A DNA stretch of 6,369 bases from Bacteroidota bacterium (GTDB lineage Bacteria > Bacteroidota > Bacteroidia > Chitinophagales > Chitinophagaceae), in the NCBI GenBank assembly GCA_023426425.1, contig JAFAAT010000265.1, forward strand, positions 1 to 6,369, in the 5' to 3' direction. This document shows, piece after piece, positions 1-6,369 of the stretch; the first letter of the stretch is position 1; each line of letters begins with the position of its first letter. The translations under genes were made by a program, and so were the position numbers. Below the pieces are notes generated by a model. It saw nothing but the letters and a program-made list of their open reading frames with translations, made no database searches and was not told the DNA's origin.

Positions 1-711
1 GTCTGCAATCACTAAAAAGGTAAACGCCAACCGCTCCTGCAGTCTTTGCAGCACAGGTATCAACGTGTCCAGATAAAACAACGTCGAATGGCTGCCAGTC
101 CAACCCACCACAAGTGGCCCTTCACGATGCTCCTTGATGCGGTTGTGAAAACGTTCAGTGTCCACACAGGTCGGCAGAAACTCGACTCTTTTTGCATACT
201 GCCGCGCATACGCACTCAGGTATTCATTACCCGCAGCCACCTTGTAGGACCAGCTGCACAAGTACTTCACCTTCCAGAATGCCTTCAGCGCAGCGAAAGT
301 CTTGTTCTCTTCCGATGTATTGGGAATCCAAATGGCATCGTCAAAATCGTAAATAAACTTCTTGCTGAAAACTTTCGCAAGCAACCATTCCAAAACCGGC
401 GGACCAAGCGGCGCTGCTTCCCGGTGGATAAAAACATAGTCAAACCTCTGCACATCCGAAAAAAGACTTTTTAACCGCCTCCCGTAGCCTACAATCACCC
501 CCCAGATCTTGCTAAAGGCCGAACCTCCTTTGTACAACAGTTTCCAGGTCTCTTCATCGAGAAAGGGCACTACTTTGAACTTGTATCCTCTCTCCTCAAG
601 ATAGGGTAGATACAACTCCACCCTGTATCGCTGGCTTGGAGCACGCTTCAGCGGATAAGGCACCCAGAACAATATGGAAGGTTTTCTGCTCACGTCTTTC
701 CGTCCAGGCAT
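1..711 (-). CDS. GT4-type glycosyltransferase, C-terminus cut by window edge
   Basis: Partial gene; about 237 N-terminal residues are visible and the reading frame runs open off position 1. The protein opens with a beta strand and loop reading ILFWVPYPLKRAPSQRYRVE, the usual first strand of a GT-B glycosyltransferase. YDFDDAIWIPN lies at about residues 121-131 and GWTGSHSTLFYLD at about 202-214; the latter starts the nucleotide-sugar-binding domain. The conserved C-terminal acidic motif would lie beyond the edge. It probably transfers a sugar from a nucleotide donor onto a growing lipid-linked glycan at the inner membrane. Two starts are possible: ATG at 711-709 (chosen, 22-base overlap with the preceding gene) or GTG at 693-691. 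The GTG overlaps the preceding TGA in the sequence GTGA and gives a shorter N-terminus (SRKPSILFWV) closer to what I expect for the family. No Met codon lies further upstream before a stop at 750-748. Family assignment is firm; the sugar and acceptor are unknown. Confidence 0.9.
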   Translation of the reverse strand, partial: MPGRKDVSRKPSILFWVPYPLKRAPSQRYRVELYLPYLEERGYKFKVVPFLDEETWKLLYKGGSAFSKIWGVIVGYGRRLKSLFSDVQRFDYVFIHREAAPLGPPVLEWLLAKVFSKKFIYDFDDAIWIPNTSEENKTFAALKAFWKVKYLCSWSYKVAAGNEYLSAYARQYAKRVEFLPTCVDTERFHNRIKEHREGPLVVGWTGSHSTLFYLDTLIPVLQRLQERLAFTFLVIAD

Positions 712-1940
712 TTTTCGTAAACAGTTTGATAGAGCTCCACTCCATGTTCAAGCCCGTAATACTCCTCAGCTCCTTTACGTATCGCGTCAGCATCAAATCT
801 GCTGCCCATCATTGTCTTCGCTGCCTCAGCCAAAGCTTCGGTTGTAAACACCTCCACCACTACACCGGAATGGTAGGTATTCACTACATGGGCAGTATCC
901 CCCACCCCTGCATTACAAACCACCGGCACGCCCATGGACATTAATTCACCTTGCTTTGTTGGTGAGGATGCTTTCTTCGAATAACTGGGTTTAATGAAGA
1001 AGACACTATGATGCATCAGACTGATATAGGCTGGCACATCCGCTCTGGAAGCCGCCAGAATCCTGAAATCTCCCGGCTTAAGCCCATATCCTACAATAGA
1101 ACTTAGTATCAATGACGGCGGTTCATTTGTCAGAAACAAAAAAACTGCATCAGGTACTACATGCTTGAGCTCTTTAAAATACTGCAGCATTTCTTCCAGC
1201 AGATACCAGGTTCCTATCGAACCTACATAGCCCAGCACAATCTGTTCAGGTCTGATGCCCAACTGCGTTCTCAGTTCCCCTTTCCGCTCTTCTGAAACTG
1301 TTGAGGGGTCGAAAAGCCTGCTATCTACACAACATGGAATCACCGTTACCGGGAGCGGGTGAGGCAATCTTTTATCCCACCGCTCCATCTCCTTTCTTCC
1401 TGCATGTGTCAGGCTAATTACCTGGTCTGCCTCCGCAAGAAACTGCTTCTCCTTTCCCTTGAAAAAATTATAGATCGTCGCGTATATTGGGTTCTTTAAT
1501 TTCCACAACCCTCCATCCACCCGTTCATCTGCCCAGAAGCCGCGCATATCGAAAAGAAACTTCGTTGCGAAACGCCTCTTCATCTCCAACCCCACAAGTC
1601 CGGCTATATAGCTCCTGCAGTGTACAACCTGAAAATTCAGCTTCAGGTGCAATGCAAAAGCACTCCTGCGCATGGCCATTATATCTCTAAGGGTAGAAAG
1701 GACTGGTGGCTTTGCAGTATATGGAATAGGATGCCAGGTTATCCCTTCCCTGTCACATAGCGCCTGTATCTGCGCTTTGAAACGTTCGAAGCGTTCCGGC
1801 TTCTCGCAACTCAGCAAATGAATCTGGTAACCACGCCGCGAAAGTCCGCTCAGATATGGCAGCACCTGGGACTGCCCCAGTTGATCAGTCATCCCGTCAT
1901 AGGATATATACAGAATCCCGGCAGAAGAATGTTCCTTCAC
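690..1940 (-). CDS. GT4-type (GT-B fold) glycosyltransferase
   Basis: About 416 residues, a full length for a GT4 enzyme. The N-terminal strand is AGILYISYDGMTDQLGQSQV (about residues 7-26), followed by VVHCRSYIAG (about 105-114), FDMRGFWADERVDGG (about 130-144) and LGYVGSIGTWYLLEEM (about 236-251), which opens the donor-binding domain. SPTKQGELMSMGVPVV (about 326-341) corresponds to the region of the GT4 E-x7-E motif, but only the second glutamate (E332) is present; the first position is alanine. I associate this SPTK-x-GE form with a known GT4 subset, so it need not mean loss of activity. The frame extends to a TTG at 1994, but that would overlap asnB by 55 bases and add residues outside the fold. 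The GTG at 1940-1938 is preferred: it shares its first G with the asnB TAG stop. The first in-frame ATG (1892) would delete the first beta strand. It likely adds one sugar of the repeat unit; donor and linkage cannot be read from sequence. Confidence 0.92.
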   Translation of the reverse strand: MKEHSSAGILYISYDGMTDQLGQSQVLPYLSGLSRRGYQIHLLSCEKPERFERFKAQIQALCDREGITWHPIPYTAKPPVLSTLRDIMAMRRSAFALHLKLNFQVVHCRSYIAGLVGLEMKRRFATKFLFDMRGFWADERVDGGLWKLKNPIYATIYNFFKGKEKQFLAEADQVISLTHAGRKEMERWDKRLPHPLPVTVIPCCVDSRLFDPSTVSEERKGELRTQLGIRPEQIVLGYVGSIGTWYLLEEMLQYFKELKHVVPDAVFLFLTNEPPSLILSSIVGYGLKPGDFRILAASRADVPAYISLMHHSVFFIKPSYSKKASSPTKQGELMSMGVPVVCNAGVGDTAHVVNTYHSGVVVEVFTTEALAEAAKTMMGSRFDADAIRKGAEEYYGLEHGVELYQTVYEKCLDGKT

Positions 1941-1942
1941 TA
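1938..1942 (-). promoter_or_regulatory. Overlapping stop/start (TAGTG) between asnB and GT4
   Basis: On the minus strand the asnB stop TAG (1942-1940) shares its G with a GTG (1940-1938) in frame with the following glycosyltransferase. No convincing Shine-Dalgarno precedes it. The arrangement fits translational coupling by termination and re-initiation. The role is inferred from geometry; the competing start is a TTG at 1994. Confidence 0.5.
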
Positions 1943-3799
1943 GAGTTCTTGTTTTTGTGTTCTCAACCACCAATGGAGGACTACGAGTACCCAAATCCGG
2001 TTGTAAAGATAATCTTCACCACTTTCGAATCTCTTCAATAGCATCTCCACTTCTTTAACCTTTACGATCGAGTATTCCTGTATCCGCGAACTGCTAAGAT
2101 GCTCATCTATCAGGTGCCGCAACGGCCCCTTCAGCCAGTCTTTAAGTGGAATAGCAAATCCTTTTTTAGGTCGCTCAAACATACCTTGAGGAACCAGTTC
2201 GTAAAGGACCCTCTTCATCAGGTATTTGGTTCCGACCGGCTGTCGCAATTTCAGGTTGACGTCGAGATTCAATGCAAATTCAACAAGCCGCAAATCCAGC
2301 AATGGCACACGTGTCTCCAATGAATATCTCATACTTGCCCTGTCAACCTTTACCAGCAGATCGTCCTTCAGATAATGCGTAATGTCCCAATATGCCTGGC
2401 GTTCTGCTGCAGTTCCGCCTGCGGGCAGGCTATTCAGAGCTCCGAAGTCAAAACTTTGCTCCTGTAGCAACTTCGAAAGTTCCTGCTCACTGAAAAAGTA
2501 CTGCTCCTGCGAAAAAATATGTGAAGGCAAGCGCTCCGCATGCGGATAATTGAAAATTGCTCCACCACGCTTCATACGATTACTCATTTGCTGCGTAAGC
2601 AAATACAATGGCTTCCTGACAGTCCGCAACAGCGGATTGCTCATTCTGTCCGCCCACTGGTACATCCCATATCCATGAAAAAGCTCGTCTCCTCCATCTC
2701 CGGACAAAGTAACAGTCACCTTCTGACGAGCCAGTTTTGAGACGAGCATTGTGGGAAAAGCCGATGAATCTGCAAACGGCTCATCATATACGTCCAGGAG
2801 GGCGGGAATTTGTTCCAGTACATCATCTACAGATACCATAAACCGATGATGATCTGTACCAAGATGTTTGGCCACAGCTTCTGCGTATTGAGATTCATCA
2901 TACCGCGGTTCTTTGAAGCCAATGCTAAAGCTGTTTACCCTACCCTTGCTCACCTGACTAGCGACTGCAGTTACCAGGCTGGAATCAATGCCTCCACTCA
3001 GGAAAGTCCCCACAGGTACATCACTCACCATCTGATCCTGTACGGAGGAAAAAAGCAAGTCTCTGTAGCTTGCCAACGCCTCTGCTTCACTGCGAGCTGC
3101 CCTCCCGGGATAATACTGTTCAGCATTCCAGTACCTTGTAATTTCCATTCCGCCTCCAGGCTCTTTCACTACCGCATAATGCCCTGCAGGAAATTTATGC
3201 ACCCCCTGATAGATAGTGAGTGGCTCCGGAATATATCCTAGGTGCAGAAAAAACGGGATCGCTTCTCTTTCAACCTTCAGTGCTCTGTTTCGTTTCTGAG
3301 TGTAGGTCGCAATAAACTTAAGCTCTGAAGCAAACACCAGTTCACCATCAGCATACTGGTAGAACAGCGGCTTGATGCCTAACTGATCTCTGGCCAAAAT
3401 GAGCTGTTTGTCCCGTCTGTCATAAATAGCCAGCGCAAACATGCCATTCAACCACGGAAATACCTGCTCACCAAATTCTGCAAACAACTCCAGTACTACC
3501 TCGGTGTCACTGTGTGTTCGCCAGTTTACATGCTTTAGTTTTTGCTTCAGTTGCGGAAAGTTGTACACCTCTCCGTTGTACACCATCACATATCGCCCAC
3601 ACGCAGAAACCATGGGCTGGTTGGCTGCTTCATCCAGATCTATAATGCTTAGTCTGCGATGCCCCAGGAATACATGTTCTGTTTCATCGGTCCAGGAGCC
3701 TGCTGCATCTGGCCCTCTATGCCTGAGACAACCATTTGCATCAAGCAGCATCTGGCAATTAAGTGGCAAACCTGAAATACTTCCTGCAATTCCACACAT
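1940..3799 (-). CDS. asnB: Asparagine synthetase-type glutamine amidotransferase
   Basis: 619 residues, typical for the AsnB/AsnO class. It opens with MCGIAG, so Cys2 is exposed after Met removal as the nucleophile of the class II (Ntn) glutaminase domain. The glutamine-binding landmarks follow: RHRGPD (26-31), LGHRRLSIIDL (45-55) and YNGEVYN (74-80). The C-terminal synthetase domain has the ATP-pyrophosphatase loop SGGIDSS (268-274), SGDGGDELFHGY (366-377), and YLKDDLLVKVDRASM followed by LETRVPLLD further on. All key residues appear intact, so both ammonia release from glutamine and ATP-dependent amide formation are expected in the cytoplasm. In glycan clusters such enzymes are often thought to amidate a uronic acid or similar carboxylate rather than aspartate; that is an inference from context here. 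The ATG at 3799 lies three bases after the upstream glycosyltransferase stop and has no clear Shine-Dalgarno, consistent with coupled translation. The gene symbol marks family only. Confidence 0.96.
   Translation of the reverse strand: MCGIAGSISGLPLNCQMLLDANGCLRHRGPDAAGSWTDETEHVFLGHRRLSIIDLDEAANQPMVSACGRYVMVYNGEVYNFPQLKQKLKHVNWRTHSDTEVVLELFAEFGEQVFPWLNGMFALAIYDRRDKQLILARDQLGIKPLFYQYADGELVFASELKFIATYTQKRNRALKVEREAIPFFLHLGYIPEPLTIYQGVHKFPAGHYAVVKEPGGGMEITRYWNAEQYYPGRAARSEAEALASYRDLLFSSVQDQMVSDVPVGTFLSGGIDSSLVTAVASQVSKGRVNSFSIGFKEPRYDESQYAEAVAKHLGTDHHRFMVSVDDVLEQIPALLDVYDEPFADSSAFPTMLVSKLARQKVTVTLSGDGGDELFHGYGMYQWADRMSNPLLRTVRKPLYLLTQQMSNRMKRGGAIFNYPHAERLPSHIFSQEQYFFSEQELSKLLQEQSFDFGALNSLPAGGTAAERQAYWDITHYLKDDLLVKVDRASMRYSLETRVPLLDLRLVEFALNLDVNLKLRQPVGTKYLMKRVLYELVPQGMFERPKKGFAIPLKDWLKGPLRHLIDEHLSSSRIQEYSIVKVKEVEMLLKRFESGEDYLYNRIWVLVVLHWWLRTQKQEL
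2417..2430. repeat. Short perfect palindrome inside asnB
   Basis: GCCTGC and GCAGGC form six-base inverted arms around a two-base GG centre. It is within the asnB coding region, where the minus strand reads as the residues LPAGG at about 457-461, in a segment of the synthetase domain I judge variable. It could be chance, or a copy of a GC-rich repetitive palindrome. A two-base loop is too tight for a stable RNA hairpin without opening inner pairs, and there is no following T run, so it is not a terminator. Confidence 0.4.
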
Positions 3800-3802
3800 A
3801 GA

Positions 3803-4705
3803 TTAATGTTTTGGTGGCCCTAGTGCCAGCATTCTCAAGATAACAAGTCCCCTGCGGGAAGCAATTGAAAGAGCATCATGTTTTACTGCCTTTATCAAAT
3901 GAGTCCACGCTGCTGCTTTGTCACCGTTCATTGCCAGATGCAATGAAACATATGTCTCCCAGTGGGCTGCAATAGTCCTTCTGTATTTTCCGAAAAGCAA
4001 ATGGACTTTCTCATCTTCAAATGCATACCTCATCGCCAGTTCCATTCGCTTCGTCAATGTTTCCTCTGACACATGCACTACACTGCGGGTATCATGCTGG
4101 ATAAGCCTGCCCGAGAGACGGTTATCCGTACGCAACCCAAAATTAGCAGCAAGCCGCACCCAGAACTCCCAATCTTCAGAGCCTGATAGTGCCCGGTCCT
4201 CATTGAAACGGAAGCTGCTAAATATTTCCCGCTTTAGGAAAACACCCATACAACTAAGTGGATTGCCTTTCACCAGGATCAGGGGATCGTTATCAGGCAA
4301 ATTCCGGATGGTCCTGTCAACAAGCGTTGTTGTACCGATCTCATAGGCAAGATGGAGAAATGGAGGATAGTTCTTTTCTTCCACAGCAGCAGCGGCATTT
4401 GCTAATGCGTTTTCAAACAATAGGTCATCAGAATCCAAAAAAGTGATATAGTCCCCAATTGACTGGTCTGCACCGAAATTCCTCGCCGCAGCCCGTTCAG
4501 CATTTTCCTTCTTGAAATAGCGAATCCTGGAGTCATCGAACCGCCCTACCACTTCCCGGGTATTATCAGTACTTCCATCATCCACCACGATGATTTCGTA
4601 ACGTGGATAGTTCAGCTTTGTAAGTAGCGGCAGGTTTTGCTCCAGGAATGAAGCACGGTTATACGATGGTATGACTATACTAAAAAACAAATCAGACGCG
4701 GTCAT
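3803..4705 (-). CDS. GT2-type (GT-A fold) glycosyltransferase
   Basis: 300 residues, a normal size for a soluble family 2 enzyme. The GT-A signature is complete: FSIVIPSYNRASFLEQNLP (8-26), IIVVDDGSTDNTREVV (38-53) with nucleotide-binding aspartates at 42-43, ENAERAAARNFGAD (67-80), and the metal-binding DxD as FLDSDDLL (89-96, D91 and D93). SGSEDWEFWVRLA (174-186) carries the ED pair expected to supply the catalytic base. The remaining C-terminal part (about 210-300) is helical-looking with no obvious membrane segment. It likely transfers a sugar from a nucleotide donor to the glycan intermediate at the cytoplasmic face of the membrane. The ATG at 4705 overlaps the end of the upstream GT4 by 14 bases and is preceded by a GGAGGA ribosome site five bases away. 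Donor specificity is unknown. Confidence 0.95.
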   Translation of the reverse strand: MTASDLFFSIVIPSYNRASFLEQNLPLLTKLNYPRYEIIVVDDGSTDNTREVVGRFDDSRIRYFKKENAERAAARNFGADQSIGDYITFLDSDDLLFENALANAAAAVEEKNYPPFLHLAYEIGTTTLVDRTIRNLPDNDPLILVKGNPLSCMGVFLKREIFSSFRFNEDRALSGSEDWEFWVRLAANFGLRTDNRLSGRLIQHDTRSVVHVSEETLTKRMELAMRYAFEDEKVHLLFGKYRRTIAAHWETYVSLHLAMNGDKAAAWTHLIKAVKHDALSIASRRGLVILRMLALGPPKH

Positions 4706-5810
4706 AAAGTTCCTCCAGCTTTTGCATCATCATTTCAATAGTATAATACTCGGCAGTCTTTCGGGCATTTTGAATAATTCTTTGACGCAGTTCACTGTCA
4801 GTCAAAACACGGATTGCACTTTTTGCAACTTCTTCGCTGTCTTTGTAGGGCACTACAAGACTGTTTTCTCCATCCTTTAGAATGTCAACTGCGATGCCTG
4901 ATCTTGTAGCTACGATTGGCACGCCACTCGCCATTGCCTCGATATACACTTGGCCAAATGCTTCTGAATACGGATCTACCGGAAGGTGCAGCAACAGGTC
5001 AAATAAATGATAGGCAGTCGCGATGTCTGATTCGAACGGAATAGCAGCATAGCTTTGCGGCTCCATCGTTTCCAATAGCGCAAAGATCTGCGACGCATAG
5101 TCACCTTTTGCGTTGAAAAGCAGCATACGGGCATTGGGAAAATGTGCCCGGATCCTCTGAAAAGCAGGTACCGCAAACTGCACACCCTTCCATTCAGTAA
5201 AGCGGGAGATCACACCAATTACCGGTGACGCTCCCATCAGGTTGTATTTCTGGCGTAGAGACTGAAGCTTCTCAGCGTCAGCAGTAGCAAACGCCTCCAG
5301 ATCAAATCCGTGCGGTATAGAAACGATCTTAGACAGAGGTACTTTCTCCCAGTCAGCAAGTATTTCAACTACGGGCTTAGAGATAGCCACAATTTGAGTT
5401 GCCATCCTGTTGGCAAACTTATCCCAATATACCCCTTTTGGAAAGTACACGTGATGTAAAGAGCTGTGGTGTCTGGTGTAAATCCGCGCTTTGACACCAG
5501 CAACTCTCGCTGCAGAGAGTCCAAGTATGCAAGCCTGCAATAAATGACAGTGCACCACATCCGGCCGTTCTCGTCGCAGGATGTTATAGATGCTCATCCA
5601 GCAGCCAGGCCAGTCCCTCTTTGATTGGCAGACCAGCGTATGTACAACCACCCCTTTGTTTTCCAGGAACTCGCGCAGGCTGGAGGTGGCTACATTTTGA
5701 ATGAGAATAAACTGCAACTCGAACCTGTCTTTATCGATACGCTGAGCTATCCACTCAAAAGCGAGAGACTTGTCAATATCAGAGACTATATATGTTACCT
5801 TTTTGCGCAA
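4692..5810 (-). CDS. GT4-type (GT-B fold) glycosyltransferase, TTG start
   Basis: 372 residues. The N-terminal Rossmann domain begins RKKVTYIVSDIDKSLAFEW and includes PDVVHCHLLQACILG (83-97) and RIYTRHHSSLHHVYF (109-123). SIPHGFDLEAF (164-174) leads to the second domain, where ISRFTEWKG (201-209) supplies the R203/K208 pair typical for donor phosphate binding. SEAFGQVYIEAMASGVPIV (282-300) is a complete GT4 E-x7-E motif (E283, E291). It probably adds a sugar with retention of anomeric configuration, as GT4 enzymes do. The start is TTG at 5810-5808: the frame upstream has no ATG or GTG before a stop at 5837-5835, and the first downstream ATG (Met72) would remove most of the first beta sheet. 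It lies eight bases after the preceding glycosyltransferase stop with only a weak AGG upstream. Donor and acceptor are unknown. Confidence 0.93.
   Translation of the reverse strand: MRKKVTYIVSDIDKSLAFEWIAQRIDKDRFELQFILIQNVATSSLREFLENKGVVVHTLVCQSKRDWPGCWMSIYNILRRERPDVVHCHLLQACILGLSAARVAGVKARIYTRHHSSLHHVYFPKGVYWDKFANRMATQIVAISKPVVEILADWEKVPLSKIVSIPHGFDLEAFATADAEKLQSLRQKYNLMGASPVIGVISRFTEWKGVQFAVPAFQRIRAHFPNARMLLFNAKGDYASQIFALLETMEPQSYAAIPFESDIATAYHLFDLLLHLPVDPYSEAFGQVYIEAMASGVPIVATRSGIAVDILKDGENSLVVPYKDSEEVAKSAIRVLTDSELRQRIIQNARKTAEYYTIEMMMQKLEELYDRV
4711..4716 (-). promoter_or_regulatory. Shine-Dalgarno site for the GT2 gene at 4705
   Basis: GGAGGA on the minus strand, five bases before the ATG at 4705. 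It lies inside the final codons of the upstream GT4 gene. It is the only strong anti-16S match before any start in this window; the other starts have weak or no sites. It supports the ATG at 4705 as the true start. Confidence 0.7.
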
Positions 5811-5818
5811 AGGCCTGA

Positions 5819-6369
5819 TTACAGATTTACTCGTTTAGGACAGACAGTAGTATTCGCAGTGATTACTGCATCATATAATTTATAACGAATCGAGCTGGGC
5901 AGCCAGACCCAAAAGTCAGCATCAATACTACTCACCCAGAACCTGAAGCAAAATAGATTAAGGATCATTTTTTTCCCTGATGCAATTTTTGGAGCAGACG
6001 CTAGTTGTTCTCCATGAATTTCAGGGTAATGTTTTAACAGGAGTTCACGTGAATGATTGTAGGATCTCATACGTCGTATGCTATGCACACAGGAGGCGAC
6101 TTCTATGTGCCAGGCCCAGGCTTTTGAGTCATAATATATGGGGATGCCAAGTATTGTTGCCCTCACCGCAAGATCATAGTCCTCTACGTCCCGCAGAAAC
6201 TCATTGAATCCCCCCGTCATTCTAAACGTATTGGCTGATACTGAGCAATTGGCTGCAGTGATAAATACATGGTCTGGCGGGAAAGGAATACCATCGAAAG
6301 GTGCCAGCTGTTCATTCCATCGATTGCAGATAATCGCTTTAAACTTCTGATAATCCTTCGGAGAAGTGT
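5819..6369 (-). CDS. GT2-type glycosyltransferase, N-terminus cut by window edge
   Basis: Partial gene; the last 182 complete codons are visible and the frame continues off the right edge (first full codon at 6367). The visible part holds FPPDHVFITAANCSVSANTF, then RMTGGFNEFLRDVEDYDLAVR. This is the C-terminal half of a GT-A family 2 enzyme, with the acceptor-side TAANCSV strand, the GGFNE loop and the ED pair (EDYDLAVR) that supplies the catalytic base. It resembles the conserved region of the galactosyltransferase C-terminal type (Glyco_transf_7C-like). The N-terminal nucleotide-binding part and the DxD motif lie outside the window. The last 60 or so residues include aromatic stretches (LNLFCFRFWV, DADFWVWLP) that could associate with the membrane surface but do not form a clear transmembrane helix. 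The stop TAA is at 5821-5819, eight bases before the next gene. The role is probably in the same glycan pathway. Confidence 0.9.
   Translation of the reverse strand, partial: TSPKDYQKFKAIICNRWNEQLAPFDGIPFPPDHVFITAANCSVSANTFRMTGGFNEFLRDVEDYDLAVRATILGIPIYYDSKAWAWHIEVASCVHSIRRMRSYNHSRELLLKHYPEIHGEQLASAPKIASGKKMILNLFCFRFWVSSIDADFWVWLPSSIRYKLYDAVITANTTVCPKRVNL

Noticed and set aside
46..474. Open frame of 142 codons on the plus strand
   Set aside because: It lies wholly antisense to the left-edge GT4, whose minus-strand translation has recognisable motifs; the plus-strand product has no recognisable domain and biased composition.
596..796. Short minus-strand frame spanning the junction of the two GT4 genes
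   Set aside because: It is in the third frame across the overlap, while both GT4 frames are supported by conserved motifs; nothing in the product is recognisable.
2810..3241. Open frame of 143 codons on the plus strand inside asnB
   Set aside because: Antisense to conserved glutaminase and synthetase coding sequence; the product looks like random translation rich in Cys, His and Ser.
3918..4346. Open frame of 142 codons on the plus strand
   Set aside because: Antisense shadow of the GT2 gene with no recognisable fold or motif.
5811..5818. Possible promoter or terminator in the gap between the right-edge GT2 and the next GT4
   Set aside because: The gap is only eight bases, too short for either, and no hairpin with a T run is present around it.
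5960..5995. T-rich runs near the end of the right-edge GT2 as a possible terminator
   Set aside because: No stable inverted repeat precedes them in either direction and they lie inside an intact coding frame.

Overview
The window is one tightly packed, single-direction block of surface-glycan biosynthesis genes, all on the minus strand. Read in the direction of transcription (right to left) the order is: a family 2 glycosyltransferase cut by the right edge; a GT-B family 4 glycosyltransferase; a second family 2 glycosyltransferase; an asparagine-synthetase-type glutamine amidotransferase (asnB-like); a second GT4 enzyme; and a third GT4 enzyme cut by the left edge. Only about 11 bases lie between genes in the whole window (8 at 5811-5818 and 3 at 3800-3802). 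The other three junctions overlap. I see no promoter, terminator, RNA gene, insertion sequence, CRISPR array or plus-strand gene, so this looks like the interior of a longer operon.

The organism is probably a member of the Bacteroidota. This rests on the style of the glycosyltransferases (the gene at the left edge and the one before it resemble GT4 proteins I associate with that phylum), the frequent lack of Shine-Dalgarno sequences, and a roughly balanced base composition. It is an inference from protein style, not a proof, and I cannot name a genus.

How the genes probably work together: the five glycosyltransferases would add sugars one after another to a lipid-linked intermediate at the cytoplasmic face of the inner membrane, building a repeat unit for a capsule, exopolysaccharide or O-antigen. 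The AsnB-like enzyme carries both an N-terminal glutaminase site (Cys2) and an ATP-pyrophosphatase synthetase site. In this setting it more likely amidates a sugar carboxylate or another precursor of the glycan than supplies asparagine, although true asparagine synthetase activity cannot be excluded. No flippase, polymerase, initiating phosphoglycosyltransferase or nucleotide-sugar enzyme is in the window; these would be expected outside it.

The most notable local features are the start codons. Two internal genes have no ATG that would preserve the first strand of their fold, and appear to begin with TTG (5810) and GTG (1940). The GTG shares a base with the preceding TAG stop, which suggests translational coupling. 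The GT4 at 690-1940 also lacks the first glutamate of the usual GT4 E-x7-E motif. Nothing here is clearly a new type of system; the most promising lead is the amidotransferase among the glycosyltransferases.
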